Source of the DNA: Bifidobacterium sp. UBA6881
Lineage (GTDB): Bacteria > Actinomycetota > Actinomycetes > Actinomycetales > Bifidobacteriaceae
Assembly: GCA_002451435.1 (NCBI GenBank)
Contig: DKCF01000042.1
Span: forward strand, 1 to 9,538
Length of the DNA: 9,538 nucleotides
Reading direction: 5' to 3'
The notes beneath the pieces are model-generated. The model was not told where the DNA came from. It saw only the letters and a list, made by a program, of their open reading frames with translations, and did not search any database. The position numbers and the translations under genes were made by a program. Shown piece after piece: positions 1-6,725 of the stretch. Numbering within the stretch: the stretch's first letter is position 1; the number at the start of each line of letters is the position of its first letter.

Positions 1-1
1 G

Positions 2-1612
2 ATTATGCAGCCCGCTGAGCAAAGTACGCGGAGAATATTCACGAATCCGGCCGGTCCCACAAAGGACGCGCGGCCGGAAACCATTGTCAAGGGATTCTTC
101 GACGCCATGCCGGCCGGCGTGCAGAGCGACGGTTTCGAAACCGCCCGCCGGTTCCTTACCGGTTCGGCCTCGAAATGGTGGAACGCGGATGCGAAGACGC
201 TGGTGTATTCGAACGTGCCGCAGATCGTTCGCAAGGCCAGTTCGGTCGGCTCGACGACGAACGACAAGATCACGGTATCGGTTCGTCTGCAGGTCCAGGG
301 CGAGCTGGATTCCCATGGCGTGTACACCGCGCTTTCGGAAGGGCCTGAGACCTATGATTTCATCCTTTCCAAAGAACAGGGGCAGTGGCGCATCGGCACG
401 CTGCCATCCGGCGTGATGGTCAGCGCCGATGATTTCGAGCAGGTGTACCGTCAGGTCTCGTTGTACCGACTGGGAACGTCGCGCAAGGAACTGATTCCCG
501 ACGTGCGCTGGCTGTGCTGGCGCGATTGGCGTTCGCGCGCGGTGAAGGAGCTCCTTGCCGGCGGCGCGGAATGGCTGCGCGACGCCGTGTACGACACGAA
601 CACGGAACAGGTGGCCTTGCGTCCGAATGGCGTGACGGTCCATGATTCGACGATCGAGATACGGCTTTCCTCCGCAATGCATCGGATGACCGACGCGGAG
701 CGCGCGGTATTGGTCCGGCAATTGCGGCTGTCGCTGGGCGACGGCAACACGGAGACGGATATCGAGGTGCGGTCCGATGGACAGGAGTATTCGCAGGCCG
801 ATGACGGATTGTCGTTGAGCGCGTCGACGACGACGGAGCCCATGTACACGCTGAGCGCCGGCAACATCGTGTCATTGGAATCATCCAACGCGGTGCGCGT
901 GGCCCAGACGAAAATCGACGATGCCGAAGGATTCGTCTTCTCATCCAAAGGCGGCGCCGTGCTCGGCCATGATGGGCGCGTGAAGCGCATCGGAACGGAC
1001 GGAACCCTGCAGGGCACCATGTTCTCCGGGCATGCGATGCGCGCCATATGCAAGGGAAGGGGAGGAGAGATCTGGGCCGTTGACGGTTCGACGGGGAAGG
1101 TCCTCGTCGATGACGGCGGCAAGGAACGTGCCTTCACGATCCCCGGGCTCGATGACGGGCAGCATGTGCGCGCGATCGGCGTGTCTCCGGAAGGCGACCG
1201 TCTCGCGTTCTCGGTGGATTCCGACGGCCACGCGCAATCCGGAATGGGCATCATCGGAATCAGGCGTGGCTCGAATGGCGAGGCGGAATCGTTGGCATCG
1301 TCGTTCCTGCGGATGTCGAGCCAATCCGGAGTGACCATGATGACCTTCTACAATGACGTGACCTTCGTCTACGCCACGCAATACGGACAGAACGGCCGTG
1401 CGCAGATCGCACGCCGCCAGCTCGTGCCCGGACCCGAGGCGAGCCAGGGGCTTCCCGACGGTGGCGCCGTCGCGATGGCCACGGGCGAGGTCAACATGTA
1501 TCGGCGCCTCACCGTGCTCGACCATCTGGGCGTGGCCAGAACCGTCGATGGTTCGCTGGAAGGCTCATGGTCGATCGCCGATTCGCAGGTCACGGCATTG
1601 TCCGCGCAGTAG
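2..1612 (+). CDS. lpqB: LpqB-like lipoprotein (GerMN + beta-propeller), 5' end cut by window edge
   Basis: LpqB proteins are outer-face membrane lipoproteins that accompany the MtrAB two-component system in actinobacteria and modulate sensor MtrB signalling in cell-wall and division control (family knowledge). The reading frame is already open at the first codon of the window. The first Met codon, at 5, has no visible ribosome-binding site, and the expected signal peptide with lipobox is absent, so roughly the first 40-60 residues probably lie upstream. Counting from that Met, the order fits the family: an N-terminal region with the motif ETIVKGFFDAM (about 25-35), a GerMN-type segment (about 165-250, with IPDVRWL and later MTDAERAVLVRQLRLSLG), then a C-terminal region with repeated GG/GD turns and phrases such as EIWAVDGSTGK and SPEGDRLAF, typical of a beta-propeller. 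It ends with TAG at 1610-1612. No mtrAB is visible because the window starts too late. Family assignment is good; sequence is divergent. Confidence 0.8.
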   Translation: MMQPAEQSTRRIFTNPAGPTKDARPETIVKGFFDAMPAGVQSDGFETARRFLTGSASKWWNADAKTLVYSNVPQIVRKASSVGSTTNDKITVSVRLQVQGELDSHGVYTALSEGPETYDFILSKEQGQWRIGTLPSGVMVSADDFEQVYRQVSLYRLGTSRKELIPDVRWLCWRDWRSRAVKELLAGGAEWLRDAVYDTNTEQVALRPNGVTVHDSTIEIRLSSAMHRMTDAERAVLVRQLRLSLGDGNTETDIEVRSDGQEYSQADDGLSLSASTTTEPMYTLSAGNIVSLESSNAVRVAQTKIDDAEGFVFSSKGGAVLGHDGRVKRIGTDGTLQGTMFSGHAMRAICKGRGGEIWAVDGSTGKVLVDDGGKERAFTIPGLDDGQHVRAIGVSPEGDRLAFSVDSDGHAQSGMGIIGIRRGSNGEAESLASSFLRMSSQSGVTMMTFYNDVTFVYATQYGQNGRAQIARRQLVPGPEASQGLPDGGAVAMATGEVNMYRRLTVLDHLGVARTVDGSLEGSWSIADSQVTALSAQ

Positions 1613-1647
1613 GCATCGAGTTGTTACCGAAAAGTTATCGCATGAGG

Positions 1648-1676
1648 TTGAGCGTCGGCGGATTCGCGACGATACT
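1648..1676 (+). promoter_or_regulatory. putative sigma-70-type promoter of the fru operon
   Basis: TTGAGC (1648-1653) and GATACT (1671-1676) are separated by exactly 17 bases. GATACT keeps the second A and last T most conserved in actinobacterial -10 boxes. Transcription would start near 1683, leaving a leader of about 50 nt before fruE. A small perfect inverted repeat, CGATG-5 nt-CATCG (1691-1705), sits just after the predicted start and could be an operator. It is the best-spaced promoter-like pair I found in the 121-base gap after lpqB, which shows no convincing terminator. Confidence 0.5.
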
Positions 1677-1733
1677 GGAACCACTGATGGCGATGAAGCC
1701 CATCGAAACAGCAACGACTCGAGGAGGAGTTTC

Positions 1734-2717
1734 ATGAAGAATTGGAAGAAGGCCATCGCGGTATGCGCTTCCGCCGCGGCTCTGGTCAGCATGGCGGCAT
1801 GCGGCGGCTCGAACAGCAGCTCGGGATCCGACAGCGGCAAGAAGACCATCGGCTTCGTGGCGGTCGGTCCGGAAGGCGGCTTCCGTACCGCCAACGAGAA
1901 CGATTTGAAGAAGGCGTTCAAGGCGGCCGGATTCAACCTGGTGTATTCCCCGACGCAGAACAATGACCAGCAAAAGCAGATCCAGGCGTTCAACAAGTTC
2001 GTCAACGATGAAGTCGACGCGATCGTGCTGTCCGCCACCAACGATTCCGGTTGGGACGACTGCCTGGAGAACGCGGCCGAGGCCGAGATCCCGGTCTTCA
2101 CCGTCGACCGCAACATCAGCATCAAGAGCGCGGCGGCCAAGAAGGCCGTCGTGTCCCACATCGGACCGTCCAACGTCTGGGCCGGCGAGCAGGCGGCTGA
2201 ATTCGTCAACAAGAACTTCCCGGACGGCGCCAACGGCTTCATCCTGGAAGGCCCGGCAGGCCTGTCCGTCGTGACCGATCGTGGACAGGGCTGGAAGAAC
2301 AAGGCCGCAAGCAACATCAAGGTGCTCGAGTCCCAGTCCGCGAACTGGTCCACCGATGAGGCCAAGACCGTGACCGCCGGTCTGCTCGACAAGTACAAGT
2401 CCGACAACCCGCAGTTCATCTTCGCCCAGAACGACGAGATGGGCCTCGGCGCGGCACAGGCCGTGGACGCCGCCGGACTCAAGGGCAAGGTCAAGATCAT
2501 CACCATCGACGGCACCAAGGCCGCGCTGCAGTCCCTCGTCGACGGCGACCTCTCCTACGTCATCGAATACAACCCGATCTTCGGCGAGGAGACCGCCAAC
2601 GCGGTCAAGGACTACCTGAACGGCAAGTCCGTCAAGAAGGACATCGAGATCGAATCCAAGACCTTCGACGCCAAGAGCGCCAAGGAGGCGTTGGACGCCG
2701 GAACCCGCGCGTACTGA
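1734..2717 (+). CDS. fruE: sugar (fructose-type) ABC transporter substrate-binding lipoprotein
   Basis: A 327-residue periplasmic-binding-type-1 protein (ribose/galactose class) that should capture a monosaccharide outside the membrane and deliver it to FruFG. The start is set by a strong ribosome-binding site, AGGAGG at 1722-1727, six bases before ATG 1734. The N terminus has a basic stretch (MKNWKK), a hydrophobic core and a lipobox-like MAAC with Cys23, followed by a Ser/Gly linker, as in a lipid-anchored binding protein. The mature part opens with TIGFVAVGPEGGFR, then has QKQIQAFNKFVNDEVDAIVL (the N-lobe pattern), PVFTVDR, and the C-lobe segments FIFAQNDEMGLGAAQAVDAAG and IDGTKAALQSLVDGDLSYVIEYNP. 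B. longum FruE binds fructose best and also ribose and xylose (published work, from memory); substrate here is inferred from family and gene order. First gene of the operon and separated from fruK by a stem-loop. Confidence 0.85.
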   Translation: MKNWKKAIAVCASAAALVSMAACGGSNSSSGSDSGKKTIGFVAVGPEGGFRTANENDLKKAFKAAGFNLVYSPTQNNDQQKQIQAFNKFVNDEVDAIVLSATNDSGWDDCLENAAEAEIPVFTVDRNISIKSAAAKKAVVSHIGPSNVWAGEQAAEFVNKNFPDGANGFILEGPAGLSVVTDRGQGWKNKAASNIKVLESQSANWSTDEAKTVTAGLLDKYKSDNPQFIFAQNDEMGLGAAQAVDAAGLKGKVKIITIDGTKAALQSLVDGDLSYVIEYNPIFGEETANAVKDYLNGKSVKKDIEIESKTFDAKSAKEALDAGTRAY

Positions 2718-2764
2718 TCGCGATGGGTGACGGTACCGAATCCCACTTCCTCTCATAACCCCAT

Positions 2765-2797
2765 GAACGGTGCGTCGCGCATGATGACGCACCGTTC
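2765..2797 (+). terminator. perfect 12-bp stem-loop between fruE and fruK (attenuator or RNA-stabilising hairpin)
   Basis: GAACGGTGCGTC (2765-2776) and GACGCACCGTTC (2786-2797) pair without mismatch around a 9-nt loop. No clear run of T follows, so it may be a partial terminator or a 3' stabiliser of the fruE message rather than a full stop. Similar hairpins after the binding-protein gene are common in ABC importer operons and raise its level over the membrane subunits (general knowledge). The predicted function here is inference. Confidence 0.75.
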
Positions 2798-2820
2798 GCT
2801 ACATCTTGGGCAAATATCAC

Positions 2821-2840
2821 AAAACGATAACATTTTTCGT
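2821..2840 (+). promoter_or_regulatory. A/T-rich imperfect palindrome before fruK, possible operator or internal promoter
   Basis: Between the hairpin and fruK lies an A/T-rich stretch with the imperfect palindrome ACGATAACATTTTTCGT (2824-2840), whose outer arms CGANAA and TTNTCG recur before fruE at 1628-1640. TTGGGC (2806-2811) and TAACAT (2828-2833) are 16 bases apart and could form a weak internal promoter with a very short leader. Either reading is tentative. Confidence 0.3.
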
Positions 2841-2851
2841 AAGGCGAAGAC

Positions 2852-4390
2852 ATGGTAGACAAGAAACCAATCGTCGTGATGAAGGGCATCACGATCGAAT
2901 TCCCGGGCGTCAAAGCCCTGGACGGCGTCGATCTGCGTCTGTTCCCCGGTGAGGTCCACGCCCTTATGGGCGAGAACGGCGCCGGCAAATCGACGATGAT
3001 CAAAGCCCTCACCGGCGTGTACAAGATCAATGCGGGCTCCATCGAGGTGGATGGCAAGCCGCAGACCTTCACCGGCACCGGTGACGCGCAGAACGCGGGC
3101 GTCGCCACGGTGTACCAGGAAGTCAACCTGTGCACCAACCTGAGCATCGGCGAAAACGTCATGCTGGGTCATGAGGTGCGTGGACCGCTGGGCATCAACT
3201 GGAAGAAGACCTATGAGAAATCCAGGAAGTTCCTCGCGCAGATGGGCCTGGAGCATCTCGACCCAAGGGCCCCGCTGAGTTCGATCTCCATCGCCATGCA
3301 GCAGTTGGTGGCCATCGCCCGCGCCATGGTGATCGACGCCAAGGTGCTGATCCTCGACGAGCCGACCTCATCGCTGGACGCCAACGAAGTGCAGGACCTG
3401 TTCAAGATCATGCGCAAGATCCGCGATTCGGGCGTGGCCATCCTGTTCGTCTCCCACTTCCTCGACCAGATCTACGAGATCACCGACCGTCTGACCATCC
3501 TGCGTAACGGCAAGTTCATCAAGGAGGTCATGACCAAGGACACTCCTCGCGACGAGCTCATCGGCATGATGATCGGCAAGAGCGCCGCGGAACTGAGCCA
3601 GATCGGCGCCAAGAAGGAGCACAAGGACGTTTCCGGAGAACAGCCCATCGTCTCCGTCAGGCAGCTGGGGCTCAAAGGCACCATCAATCCCACCGACCTG
3701 GACGTCTACCCCGGGCAGGTCGTCGGCTTCGCCGGACTGCTGGGCTCCGGACGAACCGAACTCGGCCGTCTGCTGTACGGTGCGGACAAGCCGGATTCCG
3801 GCACATACAAGCTCAAGGGCAAGAAGACCAGCATCTCCGATCCATACACGGCGTTGTGCAACAAGATCGCGTACTCCACCGAAAACCGCCGAGATGAAGG
3901 CATCATCGGCGATCTGACGGTGCGTGAGAACATCCTGATCGCATTGCAGGCGACGCGCGGCATGTTCAAGCCGATTCCCAAGAAGGAAGCCGACGAGATC
4001 GTCGACAAGTACATGAAGGAGCTCAACGTCCGGCCGAACGATCCGAACAAGCTCATCAAGAACCTGTCCGGTGGCAACCAGCAGAAGGTGCTGATCGCAC
4101 GCTGGCTGGCGACGCATCCAGATCTGCTCATCCTGGACGAACCGACGCGAGGCATCGATATCGGCGCCAAGGCCGAAATCCAGCAGGTCGTGCTCGATCT
4201 GGCCGAACAGGGCATGGGCGTCGTCTTCATCTCGTCCGAAATGGAAGAGGTGGTCAGGCTCTCCGATGACATCGAAGTGCTGAAGGACCGCCATAAGATC
4301 GCCGAACTCGTCAATGACGACACCGTCTCCCAGGAGACCATCGTCCAAACCATCGCAAACACGAACGTCAATGCGGGAAAGGAGGCATGA
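2852..4390 (+). CDS. fruK: sugar ABC transporter ATP-binding protein, two nucleotide-binding domains
   Basis: A 512-residue cytoplasmic ATPase of the RbsA/MglA type that powers uptake through FruFG. Two ABC domains are visible. The first has Walker A GENGAGKST (40-48), Q-loop Gln89, an atypical signature SSISIAMQQ (143-151) and Walker B LILDEPTSSLD (166-176). The second has a degenerate Walker A, GLLGSGRTE (295-303), lacking the Lys-Ser/Thr pair, a canonical LSGGNQQ (405-411) and Walker B LLILDEPTRGID (425-436). This asymmetry is normal for the carbohydrate class, where only one site is expected to be a standard ATPase site. The ATG at 2852 follows a modest site, AAGG at 2841-2844, weaker than that of fruE. 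The stop overlaps the next gene. Fructose-type substrate follows from the neighbours. Confidence 0.9.
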   Translation: MVDKKPIVVMKGITIEFPGVKALDGVDLRLFPGEVHALMGENGAGKSTMIKALTGVYKINAGSIEVDGKPQTFTGTGDAQNAGVATVYQEVNLCTNLSIGENVMLGHEVRGPLGINWKKTYEKSRKFLAQMGLEHLDPRAPLSSISIAMQQLVAIARAMVIDAKVLILDEPTSSLDANEVQDLFKIMRKIRDSGVAILFVSHFLDQIYEITDRLTILRNGKFIKEVMTKDTPRDELIGMMIGKSAAELSQIGAKKEHKDVSGEQPIVSVRQLGLKGTINPTDLDVYPGQVVGFAGLLGSGRTELGRLLYGADKPDSGTYKLKGKKTSISDPYTALCNKIAYSTENRRDEGIIGDLTVRENILIALQATRGMFKPIPKKEADEIVDKYMKELNVRPNDPNKLIKNLSGGNQQKVLIARWLATHPDLLILDEPTRGIDIGAKAEIQQVVLDLAEQGMGVVFISSEMEEVVRLSDDIEVLKDRHKIAELVNDDTVSQETIVQTIANTNVNAGKEA

Positions 4391-5463
4391 TGACCGACAA
4401 GAAGGCAAAGCAGGAAAACGGCTCCGTCGTCAAGAAACTGCTCTCATCGAATCTCACGTGGTCCGTGGTCGCGCTGATCGTGCTCATCATCATCTGCACC
4501 ATCTCCGACCATCAGTTCCTCTCCCTGAGCTGGAACAAGAACACCGGCGGACTCGCGGGCCCGCTGATCACCATGCTGCAGGAATCGGCGCGATACCTCA
4601 TGATCGCCACGGGCATGACGTTGGTGATCTCCACCGCCGGCATTGACCTGTCCGTCGGCTCCGTGATGGCCGTCGCGGGTGCCGCGGCCATGCAGATGCT
4701 GACGTCGGGCGTCAACGTCTGGGCCGCCATCTTCCTGTCGCTGCTCATCGGCCTCGGCGTCGGCTGCATCAACGGCGCGCTGGTCTCCATCCTCGGATTG
4801 CAGCCGTTCATCACCACATTGATCATGATGCTCGCGGGCCGTGGCCTCGCCAAGGTGATCACCTCCGGCCAGAACACCGACGCCAGCGCCGTCGCGGGCG
4901 GCGCGCCGCTCAAGTGGATGGCGAACGGCTTCATCCTCGGCATCCCGGCCAACTTCGTCATCGCGCTGATCATCGTGGCCCTTGTGGGCGTGCTGTGCCG
5001 CAAGACCGCCATGGGCATGATGATCGAATCCGTGGGCATCAACCCCGAGGCATCCCGCATGACCGGCATCAAGCCGAAGAAGATCCTCTTCCTCGTCTAT
5101 GCGGTATCCGGCCTCCTGGCCGCCGTCGCCGGCCTGTTCGCCACCGCGTCCGTGATGCGAGTCGATGTGGTCAAGACCGGTCAGGATCTGGAAATGTACG
5201 CCATCCTCGCGGTCGTCATCGGCGGAACCTCGCTGCTCGGCGGCAAGTTCTCCCTGGCGGGCAGCGCCCTGGGCGCCGTGATCATCGCCATGATCCGCAA
5301 GACCATCATCACCCTCGGCATCGATTCCGCGGCCACCCCGGCGTTCTTCGCCGTCGTGGTGATCGTCATCTGCGTGATGCAGGCTCCGAAGATTCACAAC
5401 CTCAGTGCGGAAATGAAACGCAAACGCGCACTCAAGGCACAGACTAAGGCGGTGGCAGCATGA
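4390..5463 (+). CDS. fruF: sugar ABC transporter permease (RbsC/AraH family), first subunit
   Basis: An integral membrane permease of about 357 residues in the BPD_transp_2 family (ribose/xylose/galactose importers). It is a string of hydrophobic segments beginning near residue 20, with hallmark phrases LMIATGMTLVISTAGIDLSVGS, LQPFITTLIMMLAGRG and, late in the protein, GGTSLLGGKFSLAGSALGA. It should form a heterodimeric channel with FruG and dock FruK. Two adjacent ATGs compete: 4387 (ATGA overlapping the fruK stop) and 4390. The GGAGG at 4381-4385 lies one base from 4387 but four from 4390, so I prefer 4390; the difference is one residue. The C terminus is rich in Lys/Arg. Its stop overlaps the fruG start by four bases (ATGA), implying translational coupling. 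Confidence 0.88.
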   Translation: MTDKKAKQENGSVVKKLLSSNLTWSVVALIVLIIICTISDHQFLSLSWNKNTGGLAGPLITMLQESARYLMIATGMTLVISTAGIDLSVGSVMAVAGAAAMQMLTSGVNVWAAIFLSLLIGLGVGCINGALVSILGLQPFITTLIMMLAGRGLAKVITSGQNTDASAVAGGAPLKWMANGFILGIPANFVIALIIVALVGVLCRKTAMGMMIESVGINPEASRMTGIKPKKILFLVYAVSGLLAAVAGLFATASVMRVDVVKTGQDLEMYAILAVVIGGTSLLGGKFSLAGSALGAVIIAMIRKTIITLGIDSAATPAFFAVVVIVICVMQAPKIHNLSAEMKRKRALKAQTKAVAA

Positions 5464-6488
5464 CTTCTGCAGCAGCTACTCAGGTCAAGAAGAAGACCAT
5501 GAAAACAAGTGGGCGCCGTATTAACGCCCAGATGATTCCGACCATCGCGGCAGTGGTGATCTTCATCCTGATGATCATCATGGGCCAGGCGCTGTTCGGC
5601 ACCTACCTGCGACTCGGATTCGTCTCATCGCTGTTCATCGACCACGCGTATCTGATCATACTGGCCGTCGCCATGACGCTGCCGGTACTGACGGGCGGCA
5701 TCGATCTGTCGGTCGGCGCCATCGTTGCCATCACCGCGGTGATCGGCGTCAAAATGACGAACGCCGGCATCGCGGCCCCCATCGCGATGATCGCCATGAT
5801 CCTCATCGGCGTGGTGTTCGGCCTGCTGACGGGCGTGCTCATCGAGGAATTCAACATGCAGCCGTTCATCGCCTCCCTGGCATCGATGTTCCTGGCGCGA
5901 GGCATCGCGTCCATCATCTCCACGGAGGCGCAGACCTTCCCCGAGAACAACAACTTCGACTTCATCTCGGAGAAGATCACCATCATCGACAACCCGAAGA
6001 TCTCCCATGACCTGTACATCAACGTGGGCGTGATCATCGCGGCTCTCGTGGTCGTCTTCGGCTACATCCTGCTGCATCACACCCGCACGGGACGCACCAT
6101 CTACGCGATCGGCGGCTCCCGTTCCTCCGCGGAGCTCATGGGCCTTCCGGTCAAGCGCACCCAGTACGTCATCTACCTGACCTCCGCCACGCTGGCCGCC
6201 ATCGCGTCCATCGTGTACACGGCGAACATCCGCTCGGCCATCAACACCGTCGGCGTCGGCTGGGAGCTCGACGCGGTCGCATCGGTCGTCATCGGCGGCA
6301 CGATCGTCACCGGCGGCTTCGGCTACGTGCTCGGCTCCGTCATCGGCGCGCTGGTCCGTTCCACCATCGATCCGTTGACCTCCGACTTCGGCGTCCCCGC
6401 CGAATGGACCACCATCGTGGTCGGTCTGATGATCCTGATCTTCGTGGTGCTGCAGCGTGCGGTCACCGCGGTCAACAAGAAAGAATAG
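5460..6488 (+). CDS. fruG: sugar ABC transporter permease (RbsC/AraH family), second subunit
   Basis: A 342-residue membrane permease, the partner of FruF in a two-permease importer. After a basic N terminus (KKKTMKTSGRR) come hydrophobic segments with the family landmarks MTLPVLTGGIDLSVGAIVAI, MQPFIASLASMFLARGIAS and VASVVIGGTIVTGGFGYVLGS, the last corresponding to the loop thought to contact the ATPase. Pairing of two different permeases instead of one homodimeric permease is typical of the FruEKFG and YtfQRT-YjfF group. ATG 5460 lies within the fruF stop (ATGA) and has AAGGCGG at 5446-5452, seven bases upstream, so the start is well placed. It is the last gene of the importer; 237 bases without a convincing gene follow. 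Confidence 0.88.
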   Translation: MTSAAATQVKKKTMKTSGRRINAQMIPTIAAVVIFILMIIMGQALFGTYLRLGFVSSLFIDHAYLIILAVAMTLPVLTGGIDLSVGAIVAITAVIGVKMTNAGIAAPIAMIAMILIGVVFGLLTGVLIEEFNMQPFIASLASMFLARGIASIISTEAQTFPENNNFDFISEKITIIDNPKISHDLYINVGVIIAALVVVFGYILLHHTRTGRTIYAIGGSRSSAELMGLPVKRTQYVIYLTSATLAAIASIVYTANIRSAINTVGVGWELDAVASVVIGGTIVTGGFGYVLGSVIGALVRSTIDPLTSDFGVPAEWTTIVVGLMILIFVVLQRAVTAVNKKE

Positions 6489-6541
6489 GAGGGTGCGCAT
6501 AGGCAAAGTCCTCATGATTGGTTTCTGATTCCCTTCCGATA

Positions 6542-6575
6542 TGGGCCGGTTCGCCTCGCATGGCGCGCCGGCCCA
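6542..6575 (+). terminator. GC-rich stem-loop after fruG, probable terminator without a T run
   Basis: TGGGCCGG (6542-6549) pairs perfectly with CCGGCCCA (6568-6575). Inside, a T-G wobble and one T/C mismatch are followed by CGCC (6552-6555) with GGCG (6562-6565), closing on a 6-nt loop. That is 12 Watson-Crick pairs plus a wobble. No T run follows, which is not unusual for high-GC actinobacteria. The position, 53 bases after the fruG stop and before the next promoter candidate, suggests it ends the fru transcript. Confidence 0.6.
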
Positions 6576-6623
6576 CGTCGTTGCGCAGACGGTGGAAATT
6601 CCGAAGCGGGCCAGGGCATCCGC

Positions 6624-6629
6624 TAGACT
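6624..6629 (+). promoter_or_regulatory. putative -10 box for the efflux gene
   Basis: TAGACT fits the actinobacterial -10 pattern TAnnnT. The only -35 candidate I see, TTCCGA at 6599-6604, is poor and lies 19 bases away. Transcription would start near 6636 and give a leader of about 90 nt before ATG 6726. Confidence 0.35.
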
Positions 6630-6635
6630 GCACAC

Positions 6636-6725
6636 AGGAGATTGGCATTTGTTTGTGAATGAGTATCGGTACGCCAATCGCGGCGTCGCACATGGCCGCA
6701 GGAAAAGTGCGCAAGACAAGGAATC
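6636..6725 (+). promoter_or_regulatory. structured leader of the efflux gene, possible attenuator
   Basis: The stretch holds a perfect inverted repeat GATTGGC (6640-6646) and GCCAATC (6673-6679) with a 26-nt loop. Two mutually exclusive short stems follow: GCGGC (6680-6684) with GCCGC (6695-6699), or CGCAC (6687-6691) with GTGCG (6707-6711). An AGGAG at 6636-6640 is positioned eight bases before a TTG (6649) that opens a 26-codon frame ending in the TGA at 6727-6729, inside the ATGA that starts the transporter. This resembles a leader-peptide arrangement but is only inferred; the stems are short. Confidence 0.3.

Noticed and set aside
1635..2792. 385-codon open frame on the - strand opposite fruE
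   Set aside because: It is the antisense shadow of a gene with strong family identity, and has no ribosome-binding site or recognisable domain.
3733..3762. Missing Lys-Ser/Thr in the second Walker A of FruK as a sign of a broken gene
   Set aside because: This degenerate site is normal in the RbsA/MglA class of sugar ATPases.
4444..5397. 317-codon open frame on the - strand opposite fruF
   Set aside because: Low-complexity Asp/His/Gly/Arg product, antisense to a membrane protein gene.
6472..6714. 80-codon - strand frame in the fruG-efflux gap
   Set aside because: No ribosome-binding site, no recognisable domain, and it covers the end of fruG.
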